This document shows, piece by piece, positions 17,543 through 25,989 of a DNA stretch of 64,000 nt. The stretch's first letter is position 1; every line of letters starts with the position of its first letter. The stretch spans positions 1,054,001 through 1,118,000 of the forward strand of contig NZ_FOTQ01000001.1 of NCBI RefSeq assembly GCF_900114635.1, read 5' to 3'. Below the pieces are notes generated by a model. That model was given only the letters and a program-made list of their open reading frames with translations, was not told the origin of the DNA and searched no databases. The stretch comes from Shimia aestuarii (GTDB lineage Bacteria; Pseudomonadota; Alphaproteobacteria; Rhodobacterales; Rhodobacteraceae). Made by a program: the position numbers and the translations under genes.

Positions 17543-18769
17543 ATGGAAAGCAAGACCTCAAGCTTCTTGAAATTCACCGAGCGGTTTTTTCGCCTTGGCG
17601 GTGGCTTCCTGATCGAAGAGGACAACCCGTATTTCGTTGCCACGGACATGCTCGAGGACATGAGCGACCAGTGGCCCGACGGTTATCTGTCGATGGCCCA
17701 TTACGACTATCTTGGCCTGATGCACCACCCGGAGACCACCGAGGCCGCCAAGGCCGCCATCGATCGGCACGGCACCGGCGCGGGCGCGTCGCGTCTGGTG
17801 GGGGGCGAACGCATGGCGCACCGCGCCTTTGAAGAGGAAATGGCCGAGTTCCTTGGCGTGGGCGGGGTCATGACGATGATCTCGGGCTATCTGACCAATG
17901 TGAGCGTCATTGGGCTTTTCATGCACCACAAGGACCTGATCGTGGTGGACGAGTTGGCGCATAACTCGATCATGGTGGGTGCACAGGGGGTTCGGGCGGA
18001 TGTCGTATCCTATCCGCATAACGACCTTGATGCACTTGATGCGCTGCTGCAGGAAAAGCGCGGCAACTATACGCGGGTGATGATCTGTACCGAGGGGCTG
18101 TTCTCGATGGACGGGGACATCACCGACCTGCCGAAGCTTCTGGAGATCAAGGAACGCCACGACGCCTGGCTTCTTCTGGACGAGGCACATTCCTATGGTG
18201 TGCTGGGCGCGACGGGGCGCGGTTCGTGCGAGCATTTCGGTGTTGACCCCGAGCGGATCGAATTGTCGGTGGGCACGCTTTCCAAGAGCTTTGCCTCGGC
18301 TGGCGGGTTTGTCGCGGGCAACAAGGCGGCGATCGACGTCATGCGTTTCGGCGTGCAGGGCTTTATCTATTCGGTCGGCCTTCAACCGGCGACGGTGGCC
18401 AGCTCGCACCAGGCGCTGCGCATTCTGCGCCGCGAACCCGAGCGGGTCACACGCCTGCGCGAAAACTCCGTCATGTTCCTGAACAAGGCGCGCGAGGCCG
18501 GGTTGAACACAGGAACAGCCGTGGGTGAAGCGGTTGTGCCGATCATGTTCGATACGCCGATGGAATGCCTGCAAGTTGCCAAGAAGCTGATGGATCAGGG
18601 GATATATGCCCCGCCCGTCATCCAGATCGGCGTTCCCAAGGATCTGCCGCGTATCCGGTTCTTCATTTCCGCAAGCCACACCGAGGCCGACATCGACCGG
18701 GTGATCAACGCCGTGATCGAGGCCTCTGGCGGCGCCCATGCGGCGCGGGCTCGCCTGAGCGCGGAGTAA
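17543..18769 (+). CDS. spt: Alpha-oxoamine synthase, serine palmitoyltransferase-like
   Basis: A 408-residue PLP enzyme of the alpha-oxoamine synthase family, which decarboxylatively condenses an amino acid with an acyl-CoA or acyl-ACP. The PLP lysine is K248 in GTLSK; DEAH (213-216) and H140 in AHNSI line the cofactor. MAHYDYLGL (51-59), YPHNDL (157-162) and TEGLFSMDGD match bacterial serine palmitoyltransferases closely, more so than glycine C-acetyltransferase or BioF. It has an N-terminal extension of some 45 residues. The start at 17543 follows GGGGA; an upstream ATG at 17450 would lie in the hairpin. With the KDSR-like gene at 20524 it would make the sphingoid base. Other oxoamine products are possible. 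Confidence 0.78.
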   Translation: MESKTSSFLKFTERFFRLGGGFLIEEDNPYFVATDMLEDMSDQWPDGYLSMAHYDYLGLMHHPETTEAAKAAIDRHGTGAGASRLVGGERMAHRAFEEEMAEFLGVGGVMTMISGYLTNVSVIGLFMHHKDLIVVDELAHNSIMVGAQGVRADVVSYPHNDLDALDALLQEKRGNYTRVMICTEGLFSMDGDITDLPKLLEIKERHDAWLLLDEAHSYGVLGATGRGSCEHFGVDPERIELSVGTLSKSFASAGGFVAGNKAAIDVMRFGVQGFIYSVGLQPATVASSHQALRILRREPERVTRLRENSVMFLNKAREAGLNTGTAVGEAVVPIMFDTPMECLQVAKKLMDQGIYAPPVIQIGVPKDLPRIRFFISASHTEADIDRVINAVIEASGGAHAARARLSAE

Positions 18770-18773
18770 CGGC

Positions 18774-19406
18774 ATGCCCCGGTTGCGTCACCTCTCATTG
18801 TCATTGGCCCTGTTTCTGGGCCTGACATGGGTGTTGAGCGCGCTGGTGCCGCAAGAGGTCGAGGCAAAGCCTCGCCTGATCTGGGGCGAAAGCAAGACGA
18901 CAAGCCAGCTGCCGGTCGCAAAAAAGGGATTTCCGCACCCCAAGGACCGCTACCAGCTGTTTTTTGTTCAACGCACGATGAACGCCAATACCGTAGTCTA
19001 TGCCGCGAAGTTCGATGCCGACGGCATGCTGAACGCGCGCCGACCGATTGTCGGCTATTGGCGCCGCTACGAGGAACAGGGGCAAACCATGGCCCTGCGC
19101 TGGTATGAACGTGTCTTCGGATACGGCGTCCGCACGCGGCGCCATGCCAACGGGCGGGACTTTGTCGTTTCCTTTAACGCGATGCGCAACGAGACGCTCG
19201 AGCTGCGCCAGACCGGACCTTTTCAGGCCACGCTATGGACACGGCGCAACAATCGTGATTTTGAGCTGATCTATGGGTTTCTCGATCTTGATGAAGGCGG
19301 TGTTCTGCCCCGGGTCGAGCGCCTGCGCCTTTATACGACGGATCCGGCAACGGGCCGTTATGTCACACACTTGATTGCCGTTTCCGGTGGAGAATACCAC
19401 GAATGA
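18774..19406 (+). CDS. Exported protein of unknown function, possible DUF4833
   Basis: A 210-residue protein with a signal peptide or N-terminal anchor (LSLSLALFLGLTWVLSALV). The mature part is rich in aromatic and basic residues: RYQLFFVQRTMNANTVVY, GYWRRYEE, and a LYTTDPATGRYVTHL end. I think it resembles DUF4833 proteins but cannot confirm it. It starts four bases after the Spt-like stop and overlaps the inositol-phosphate synthase start by ATGA, so it is embedded in the lipid operon. It could be a periplasmic lipid-handling factor; this is only context. Confidence 0.55.
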   Translation: MPRLRHLSLSLALFLGLTWVLSALVPQEVEAKPRLIWGESKTTSQLPVAKKGFPHPKDRYQLFFVQRTMNANTVVYAAKFDADGMLNARRPIVGYWRRYEEQGQTMALRWYERVFGYGVRTRRHANGRDFVVSFNAMRNETLELRQTGPFQATLWTRRNNRDFELIYGFLDLDEGGVLPRVERLRLYTTDPATGRYVTHLIAVSGGEYHE

Positions 19407-20524
19407 CTTCTCAGACGACGCCTACGCCCATCCGCACCGTGATCGTGGGTGTTGGCAACTGTGCCAGCTCGCTGATTCAAGGCGTATCCTACTGCAAGGC
19501 CATGGGCGATGACGCTGTTGGTGTAAGCTTTCCCGATCTGGGCGGTTATCGCCCGCAGGATATCGAACTGGTCGGGGGCTTTGATGTTGACCTGCGCAAG
19601 GTCGGCAAGCCGCTTGGCGAGGCCGCCTTTGCCCAGCCCAACTGCACCGAGAAATTCTATACCAAGCTCGATGATCAGACCGCGCAAATCTATCGCGGGC
19701 CAGATCTCGACGGGGTTGCTTGGCACATGCTGCAGAACCCCGAGGACCGGTCGTTCCGCCTGTCGCCGGAACCGGCGATGAGCCAGGCCGAGGTGGTCGA
19801 CACGCTGCGCAACCTCAAGGCGGAAGTGATGATCATCTTCCTTCCCGTCGGGTCGCAGAAAGCCGTGGAATTCTATGTCGAATGCGCGCTGGAAGCGGGC
19901 GTGGCCGTTGTGAACGGCATTCCGGTCTTCATCGCCTCGCACCCGGTCTGGGCCGAGAAATTCCGCGCCGCGGGCGTGCCGATCCTTGGCGACGATTTCA
20001 AGGCGCAGTTCGGCGCGACCATCGTGCACCGCACGCTTGCCAACCTGGCCAAGATGCGCGGCGTCGAGATCGACCGCACCTATCAGCTTAACGTCGGGGG
20101 CAACACCGACTTCCTGAACATGACCGAACAGGAGCGCCTGACCAACAAGCGAGAGAGCAAGACCGAAGCGGTGCAGGCCGTGCTCAACAATCGCCTGCAG
20201 GACGATGATATCCGCATTGGTCCCTCCGATTACGTGCCGTGGCTCAATGACCGCAAGGTCGCCTATGTCCGCATGGAAGGCCGCCTGTTCGGCGGGGCGC
20301 GCACCAATATCGAAGTACGTCTCGATGTCGAGGACAGCCCGAACGCGGCCGCCGAGGCGCTGGTCGCGATCAGACTGGCCAAGATTGCGCAGGATCGCGC
20401 CATGGCCGGCCCCATCGCCGACGCAAGCGCGTTTCTGTTCAAGCATCCGCCCGAACAGATCGAAGACACCGACGCCCATGACGTGATCCTGAATTTCGCC
20501 CAAGGGGGCGAGGCGGGCGCCTGA
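19403..20524 (+). CDS. ino1: Inositol-3-phosphate synthase
   Basis: A 373-residue NAD-dependent isomerase that turns glucose 6-phosphate into 1L-myo-inositol 3-phosphate. The NAD loop VGVGNCASSL is at 15-24. Family blocks seen are GDDFKAQFGATIVHR, LNVGGNTDFLN, KRESKT (catalytic lysine region) and YVPWLNDRKVAYVRMEG. The length and short form match the actinobacterial/archaeal type rather than the longer eukaryotic one. It overlaps the exported-protein gene by ATGA and the reductase gene by one base (TGATG). It supplies the only plausible inositol head group for the lipid enzymes around it. Confidence 0.9.
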   Translation: MTSQTTPTPIRTVIVGVGNCASSLIQGVSYCKAMGDDAVGVSFPDLGGYRPQDIELVGGFDVDLRKVGKPLGEAAFAQPNCTEKFYTKLDDQTAQIYRGPDLDGVAWHMLQNPEDRSFRLSPEPAMSQAEVVDTLRNLKAEVMIIFLPVGSQKAVEFYVECALEAGVAVVNGIPVFIASHPVWAEKFRAAGVPILGDDFKAQFGATIVHRTLANLAKMRGVEIDRTYQLNVGGNTDFLNMTEQERLTNKRESKTEAVQAVLNNRLQDDDIRIGPSDYVPWLNDRKVAYVRMEGRLFGGARTNIEVRLDVEDSPNAAAEALVAIRLAKIAQDRAMAGPIADASAFLFKHPPEQIEDTDAHDVILNFAQGGEAGA

Positions 20525-21318
20525 TGCGCCCGGCCTTTATCACCGGCGGGTCCAGCGGCATTGGTTTGGCCGCTGCGATCCGGTTGGCGCAAAAAGGCCA
20601 CGACATCGCGCTGTTTGCACGCGACCCGAGCAAGCTTTCGGCGGCGCGTTTGGCCATTCTGAACGTCGCGCCAACCTGCGATGTGCGCGAATTTCCTGTT
20701 GATGTCAGCGACCGCGCCGCGATCACGGCGGCGGTGGGTGAAGCCGTCGCGGCACTTGGCGCGCCCGAGGTGGCGATTGCCAGCGCCGGGATCGCGCAGC
20801 CGGGGTTGTTCAGCGACCAGAGCCTCGACGTGCATGAACGGCAGATGGCCGTGAACTATTTCGGTGCGCTCTATTTCGTGCGCGCCCTGACCGAGCCCAT
20901 GGCCGCCGCCGGTGGGGGCCAGATCGGGCTGGTCTCGTCGGGGGCGGCGTTTTTCGGGATCTACGGCTATGGCGCCTATGCGCCGTCCAAATTCGCGCTA
21001 CGCGCTTTGGCGGAAATCCTGCACCTCGAACTTGAGGCGCAGAAGATCGGCGTCACGATCTGTTATCCACCCGATACGGACACGCCGATGCTCGAAGAGG
21101 AAATGAAAACCAAGCCCGCCGCCACCGTGAAAATCTCGGAAGGGGGCGGATTGTGGACCGCTGACGCCGTGGCCGTTCGCATGCTCAAGGGCATGGCCCG
21201 CCGCCGTCCGGTCGTCGCGCCCGGTTTCCAGATGGCGGGGCTGCACTGGTTCACGAGCCTGATCGCGCCTCTCCTGCGCTGGCATCAGCGGCGCATCATC
21301 CGCAAGTACGGCCCATGA
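20524..21318 (+). CDS. Short-chain dehydrogenase, 3-ketosphinganine reductase-like
   Basis: A 264-residue SDR. GGSSGIG (8-14) binds NADPH, and the catalytic set is S138/S139, Y152 and K156 (YAPSK). The block YPPDTDTP (181-188) followed by EEEMKTKP is the signature region of eukaryotic KDSR/Tsc10, which reduces 3-ketodihydrosphingosine. The C-terminal 40 residues are hydrophobic and basic, as in KDSR, and may bind the membrane. Its neighbours (Spt-like 17543, inositol-phosphate synthase 19403) support the lipid role. A general SDR acting on another ketone cannot be excluded. Confidence 0.75.
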   Translation: MRPAFITGGSSGIGLAAAIRLAQKGHDIALFARDPSKLSAARLAILNVAPTCDVREFPVDVSDRAAITAAVGEAVAALGAPEVAIASAGIAQPGLFSDQSLDVHERQMAVNYFGALYFVRALTEPMAAAGGGQIGLVSSGAAFFGIYGYGAYAPSKFALRALAEILHLELEAQKIGVTICYPPDTDTPMLEEEMKTKPAATVKISEGGGLWTADAVAVRMLKGMARRRPVVAPGFQMAGLHWFTSLIAPLLRWHQRRIIRKYGP

Positions 21319-22199
21319 GCGGTTTGTCGATTGAACAGGTGGCGCTGGCGGCGGCTGGGCTTTTGGTCATGGGCTATGTCCTGCTTGGCCTTGTCTGGCT
21401 GTTTCCCGGAACCCGTGCCACGGGGGCCGAGCTTCTCAAGGTGTTCACCAGCGCGACGCTGATCGCAGCGATCCTGATCGGTGCCGCCCTTGCTGGCACT
21501 GTGGGGGTCGTGGTGCTGATGGTGCTGGTCGCGTTGCGGGCCGGGTATGAGGCGGGCACGGTACGGCTTGGCGCGGGGATGGCCGCAAAAGGCATGGCCG
21601 TTCTGGCGCTCGGGCTTTGCCTTGCAGCCATGGTCGAGCCCTGGGCCGCCGTGGCGATGGCGGGTTTGTGGCCGCTGCTGCTGCTGCGCCTGCTGATGGC
21701 GCAGGGCGCGGACAGCGCCGCGCGCCGGATCGTGGACCTCATGGTCTTCCCGGTTCTGCCAATGACGCTTCTGGCGTATGGCACAGTACAGCCCGAGCTG
21801 CGGGTGACGATGTTTGCCGCCTATGCCATGGTCGAGATTTTCGACAGTTTTGCGCTCTTGTCGGGCAAGCTTTTTGGCCGGCGCAAGGCGTTTCCGGTGC
21901 TTTCACCCAACAAGACGGTCGAGGGTCTCATCGGCGGGGCAGTGAGCCTGTGCCTGATCACCGCGCTGGTCGCGCCGATGCTGTCGCTGCCGCTGACCCT
22001 GTCTGTTGGGGCCGCCGCCATGGTGGCCGTTCTGGCCATCGCGGGGGATCTGGCCGCGTCGCGGCTCAAGCGGATGGCCGGGGTCAAGGATTACCCGGTG
22101 GTGCTGCGCCGCCAAGGCGGCGTTCTGGACTCGCTGGACAGCTGGATCGCCGCGGGCGGCGGGCTGGTGGCGCTGCATTTCGTCCTGACCCTGCTGTAA
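21315..22199 (+). CDS. CdsA-like phosphatidate cytidylyltransferase, variant active site
   Basis: A 294-residue polytopic membrane protein. The C-terminal CdsA signature is recognisable at about 249-276 (SRLKRMAGVKD, then QGGVLDSLDS). Canonical enzymes have HGGxxDRxD there; in this protein the histidine is Q and the arginine is S, while the GG and both Asp are kept. LSPNKTVEGLIGG is the other family block. CdsA makes CDP-diacylglycerol from CTP and phosphatidate; the changes may mean a different lipid phosphate substrate. It overlaps the reductase stop by ATGA. Confidence 0.78.
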   Translation: MSGLSIEQVALAAAGLLVMGYVLLGLVWLFPGTRATGAELLKVFTSATLIAAILIGAALAGTVGVVVLMVLVALRAGYEAGTVRLGAGMAAKGMAVLALGLCLAAMVEPWAAVAMAGLWPLLLLRLLMAQGADSAARRIVDLMVFPVLPMTLLAYGTVQPELRVTMFAAYAMVEIFDSFALLSGKLFGRRKAFPVLSPNKTVEGLIGGAVSLCLITALVAPMLSLPLTLSVGAAAMVAVLAIAGDLAASRLKRMAGVKDYPVVLRRQGGVLDSLDSWIAAGGGLVALHFVLTLL

Positions 22200-22238
22200 C
22201 GGGTTGTCTGGGATGGCTGCAACGGGGACACTCGCGCC

Positions 22239-23354
22239 ATGAGACTGTTCGCATCGCTCTTTCACATTCTGGGTCTGCCGATCTTGATCCGCCTGTTGCT
22301 GATCCTTGCGGCGGTGGAGGCCATTTTTCTGGCCGAGAGTTTCACGACCCTGATGGAAGAGGCCCTTCGCAATGACGCGATGGCGGCGGATGTCGGGGTG
22401 CTGCTGGTATTGCGGATGCCCCGGATTGCCGATCTTGCATTGGCGATCGGCGTGTTGATCGCAGTCTATTTCGTGGTGTCGGATGCCCGGAGCCGTGGTG
22501 AGCTGGTAATCCTCGCCTCGGCCGGCGTGCGTTGGAGCCGGATCGTGCAACTGGTTCTGATCCTGGGCCTTCTGGGCGGCGCGGTCAGCTTTGCCACCGC
22601 CGGCTTTCTGTCGCCCATGGCGCGCTATGCCAGCCGGATCAAGATGGCTGAACTGCGCCGTGATCATATCGTATCGCGAATTGAACACGCCGGCCCTCTG
22701 GAAAGCCTGCAAACCATCCGCGACGTGACCTTCATCGCCACCCCGCCGCCCGACAGCCTGACCCGGCATGGTCAGCTGTTCATCTTTCAGCCGGATGTGG
22801 ACGGACGGTGGCGGGCCATGCAAGCGCGCAACTGGGTCGTGACCGACCCGGACGACACAGGTCAGCGCAAGATCGAGCTCGAGGATCTGTCCGCCTATGA
22901 AGGCGCCTATCCCGCCCCGGCACGCCCGATGCGGTCGATCAGTACCTTTGCCGTCCGCTCCGCCGATTTTGCCTTTGGCATGTCCGATGTGACCTCACCG
23001 CCCAAACGCGAACGCAGCCGGGCGGAACGCATACTTGACATCTCGACCGAGGAAACGCCGCGCCTTGCGCGGGTCATGGCGCGGGCATTGATGGTGCCGA
23101 CGGCCGCTTTGCTGGCGCTTGCGGCGGTGGTGGCCGGAGGGGGCGGTCTGGCACGATTCGTGGCCCTGCCGCTGGCGGCGGTCCTGCTGATGAGCGGGGA
23201 TGTCATGGCGCGCGCGGTTGTGGTTGGCATCAGCGCGGATATCGGGCTTGCGCTCACGGCGCTGTTGTCCTTTGTCGTCTATCTCGCACCGCCGCTGGCC
23301 TATCTCGCCTATCGCGGGGAAACTCTGATGATCCCGCAGGGGCGCGGCGCATGA
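22239..23354 (+). CDS. LptF/LptG family permease (LptF-like position)
   Basis: A 371-residue inner-membrane protein with six expected spans: three in residues 10-130, a periplasmic jellyroll-like domain (about 140-265), and three more in 285-360. The ATPase-contact loop RSRGELVILASAGVRW is typical of LptF/G. It overlaps the next gene by ATGA. LptF/G normally extract LPS for the Lpt bridge. A pair inside a lipid-synthesis locus, with no lptB, lptC or lptA beside it, could be a dedicated exporter for the product or simply the house copy; the window cannot decide. Confidence 0.8.
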   Translation: MRLFASLFHILGLPILIRLLLILAAVEAIFLAESFTTLMEEALRNDAMAADVGVLLVLRMPRIADLALAIGVLIAVYFVVSDARSRGELVILASAGVRWSRIVQLVLILGLLGGAVSFATAGFLSPMARYASRIKMAELRRDHIVSRIEHAGPLESLQTIRDVTFIATPPPDSLTRHGQLFIFQPDVDGRWRAMQARNWVVTDPDDTGQRKIELEDLSAYEGAYPAPARPMRSISTFAVRSADFAFGMSDVTSPPKRERSRAERILDISTEETPRLARVMARALMVPTAALLALAAVVAGGGGLARFVALPLAAVLLMSGDVMARAVVVGISADIGLALTALLSFVVYLAPPLAYLAYRGETLMIPQGRGA

Positions 23355-24481
23355 ACTGGCGGGCACATACCGGGCTGGCCGTGCGGGCGATGGTGCGCGC
23401 CTATCTCGTGGCGATCGGGTTTGTCCTCTTTACGCTGCTGATCATCGCGCTGACCATCGACCTGACCGATACGCTGGAACAGATCCGCACGCGAGCCGAT
23501 GACACCGACACACCGCTTTGGCGTCTGCTGTTTCCCTATGCGGGCTACCGCGCCGCGGATATCATCACCCGGCTTCTGGGCATGGCGGCCCTGATCGGTG
23601 CGGGCGTGGCGACAGTGCTGCGCCATCAGCGCATGGAGGATGTTGTCCTCTCAGCCGCAGGGTCGGGGCCGTCGCTGACATTGGGGGCACTGCTGATCAC
23701 CGGGCTGTTGACCGGCGCCGTGCAGGGCACGTTTCAGACCTGGCTGCGTCCCTGGGCGGTCCAGCAACAAGTCGCGCTTGAGCTGGGCAGCTATGGCGCA
23801 CGCTTTTCCAAGACGCACCTCAGCCACCGCTGGTTCGTGGACGGCGGACGCGCGCTCCGCGCCGAAGTGACGCGCGGCGGCGAACCGGGGCTGCGCGACC
23901 TGCACCTGTTCGAAGGCATTGATCAACCCGCGCTGACGCGAGTGATGACTGCCGAGGCCGCAGAGCCAACGGCGCGGGATGGCATCTGGGTCCTGCAGGG
24001 AGTGACACTGTGGGATCGGGCGGCGGGAATCGGCAATGCCACAACCGTGCTGGACGAGATGGAATTGGCCTTTCCGCTCAATCAGGAGCGAGTGAAGTGG
24101 TACGGGGTTGGCGCGCATTACGTTCCGGTCAGCGCGCTCAAACAGGTGGCCCGGCTCAAAGGCACAGATGCGGCGGATGACGCCGCGACCGAACTGGCCA
24201 TTCGCTACACGGCGTTTTTCCTGCCCGGTGTGTTTGCACTTTTGGGGATGTCGCTTGCGATGGCCGCGCGACAGGTCCGGCGGCTGGCACCGTTCCGGCT
24301 CTTGCTGGTGGCGACGCTGGGCTATGTCACGCTGGTGTCGGTCAAGGTGTTCTGGGCCTTGGGCAGTTTCGGACGCCTGCCGCCCTATCCGGCGGCGCTT
24401 GGTCCGATGGTGGTCGCCGTGCTTCTCGCCGTGCTGCTGCAATTGCGGCAGGCAGGCTATCTGCAGATCCGGCGACGATAG
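23351..24481 (+). CDS. LptF/LptG family permease (LptG-like position)
   Basis: A 376-residue partner of the 22239 protein with the same six-span layout: an N-terminal pair, RHQRMEDVVLSAAGSG as the coupling loop, a periplasmic domain around 140-265, and three C-terminal spans. The conserved pairing and four-base overlap argue for a heterodimer. It ends five bases before the convergent nucleotidyltransferase gene, so it is the last gene of the plus-strand run that begins with the Spt-like gene. Confidence 0.8.
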   Translation: MNWRAHTGLAVRAMVRAYLVAIGFVLFTLLIIALTIDLTDTLEQIRTRADDTDTPLWRLLFPYAGYRAADIITRLLGMAALIGAGVATVLRHQRMEDVVLSAAGSGPSLTLGALLITGLLTGAVQGTFQTWLRPWAVQQQVALELGSYGARFSKTHLSHRWFVDGGRALRAEVTRGGEPGLRDLHLFEGIDQPALTRVMTAEAAEPTARDGIWVLQGVTLWDRAAGIGNATTVLDEMELAFPLNQERVKWYGVGAHYVPVSALKQVARLKGTDAADDAATELAIRYTAFFLPGVFALLGMSLAMAARQVRRLAPFRLLLVATLGYVTLVSVKVFWALGSFGRLPPYPAALGPMVVAVLLAVLLQLRQAGYLQIRRR

Positions 24482-24485
24482 AGGG

Positions 24486-25238
24486 TCAGCCGCCCTGTCC
24501 GTCCCGTTCAAGGATAATGGGCCAAACGGTATTCATCGCGCGGGCGAACATGGTCTCGTTGTCGATCTCGGTCCATGCCAGATCGTCGAGAAGGACCGCC
24601 TCGATGTCCGTTTCCCGCGCAAGTTCGATCACCGCTTCTTCGTAATCCGCCTTGGGGTCCTGCGCCAGCACCGCCTTCCCCGCGTCGCGCAGGCGCGCAA
24701 CCTCGGGCGCGGCGAAACAGGTGATGCCCATCAGCTCGCCAAAATGCGGCTGGGGCTGGGCGTTGATGTTCTTGGACATTGTGTCAAAGGCCGGAGTTCC
24801 GTTCACACCGGGACGCGACCAGACATAGACCTCGTCCGTGGCGTTGGTCTCGCCCGACACGATCAGGCGTGTTTCCCCGGCGGCCACGGGTGACAGGGCG
24901 CGCGCTTCGTAGATCACATCCGATTCAAGCAGCACCACATGCCCGTCCAGTCCTTCAAGCCCGGTCATCAGCGATTGCAGGCTGCCGGTCTGATCATAAA
25001 GCGGGTTGTGGATCAGCTCGACCCCGGCATGGCCGTCAAACGCGGCGCGATACTGGTCTTCGAGATGCCCGGTAACGATCCGCACGGACTTAATCCCGCG
25101 CCCCTGCAAGAGCGCAACCGAGCGCGCCACCAACGGCACGCCGTCAATTGCCAACAACCCCTTGGGGGTCAGGCGGCCCCGCGGTCCCATGCGAACACCG
25201 CGCCCAGCGGCAAGGATAAGTGCGCTCAAATCAGCCAT
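24486..25238 (-). CDS. NTP transferase domain protein, possible inositol- or alcohol-phosphate cytidylyltransferase
   Basis: A 250-residue single-domain nucleotidyltransferase. ALILAAGRGVRMGP with PKGLLAIDG is the NTP-binding loop, and LLESDVIYE has the metal-binding Asp. The start at 25238 is an ATG; an in-frame TTG lies at 25253. Such enzymes activate sugar or alcohol phosphates. It is divergent to a CDP-alcohol phosphotransferase (88 bases), and in archaeal di-myo-inositol-phosphate synthesis these two domains are fused as inositol-1-phosphate cytidylyltransferase plus synthase. That makes CDP-inositol an attractive product here; phosphocholine- or aminoethylphosphonate-type substrates are alternatives. 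Confidence 0.72.
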   Translation of the reverse strand: MADLSALILAAGRGVRMGPRGRLTPKGLLAIDGVPLVARSVALLQGRGIKSVRIVTGHLEDQYRAAFDGHAGVELIHNPLYDQTGSLQSLMTGLEGLDGHVVLLESDVIYEARALSPVAAGETRLIVSGETNATDEVYVWSRPGVNGTPAFDTMSKNINAQPQPHFGELMGITCFAAPEVARLRDAGKAVLAQDPKADYEEAVIELARETDIEAVLLDDLAWTEIDNETMFARAMNTVWPIILERDGQGG

Positions 25239-25326
25239 GTTGTCCGCTTTCAAAACCCTCTAAGAACGGGGCGGACCCTAAGTGAGGTCCGCCCCAACCG
25301 CAAGAAGGCAAAAGAGCACCCGTCCT

Positions 25327-25989
25327 ATGCGCTATTCCCTGCGACATGTGTTTGAAAGCAACCGTGAAACAACGCGCGAAGAGCGGCACACCAACTGGTC
25401 CGTGTTCCTGCTCTACCGCTGGCCCGGCATGATCATGGCCTGGCTGTTTCTCTTGATCCCGCTGACCCCGACCCGCGTCACGAGCCTGATGTTGATCCCG
25501 GTGGCACTGTTGCCGCTGAGCGCGCTGTTCCTGCCGTTGTCCGTGGCCGGGATCGTGGCCTGCGCGCTGGCGCTTCTGATCTTCGCGCTGGACTGTGCGG
25601 ACGGAGCCATGGCGCGGGCCAGTGGCCAGAGTTCCGCCGCCGGGGCGCGGTACGACTTCCTGCTCGACATGTTCACCTGGGGCGTTCTTTACGCCTCCAT
25701 GGGGATTCTGGCGGACCGGATGGCCGAGGGCGGCACCTTCTGGACCATGATCGGTTTCGCCGCGGCCTGGCTGCGCCTGTTTGCCCGCGTCTGCAACGAC
25801 CGCGCCCCCGAGACCGATGCGCCCTCCGCGCTACCGCGTTTCTGGAGCGCCACTTGGTTTCTTGACGGGTTGAGCGGGCTTATCCCCTTGTGTCTGCTGT
25901 CCGGTTCCCTGATGCCGGCCGCGGTCATCGCGGTCCTGATTTACAGCATCGGGGACGTGGTATTTGCGCTGAAGCGGGTCATCGAATGA
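25327..25989 (+). CDS. CDP-alcohol phosphatidyltransferase family protein (first of two)
   Basis: A 220-residue membrane enzyme. The full CDP-OH-P motif D-x2-DG-x2-AR-x8-G-x3-D-x3-D is present at 89-114 (DCADGAMAR, then G106, D110, D114). Start at ATG 25327; an upstream frame from 25282 has no RBS. The family moves a phospho-alcohol from CDP to a second alcohol or the reverse. Next to the nucleotidyltransferase and a glycosyltransferase (ATGA overlap, 25986-25989), it is the best local candidate for transferring phosphoinositol to a lipid. Confidence 0.83.
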   Translation: MRYSLRHVFESNRETTREERHTNWSVFLLYRWPGMIMAWLFLLIPLTPTRVTSLMLIPVALLPLSALFLPLSVAGIVACALALLIFALDCADGAMARASGQSSAAGARYDFLLDMFTWGVLYASMGILADRMAEGGTFWTMIGFAAAWLRLFARVCNDRAPETDAPSALPRFWSATWFLDGLSGLIPLCLLSGSLMPAAVIAVLIYSIGDVVFALKRVIE

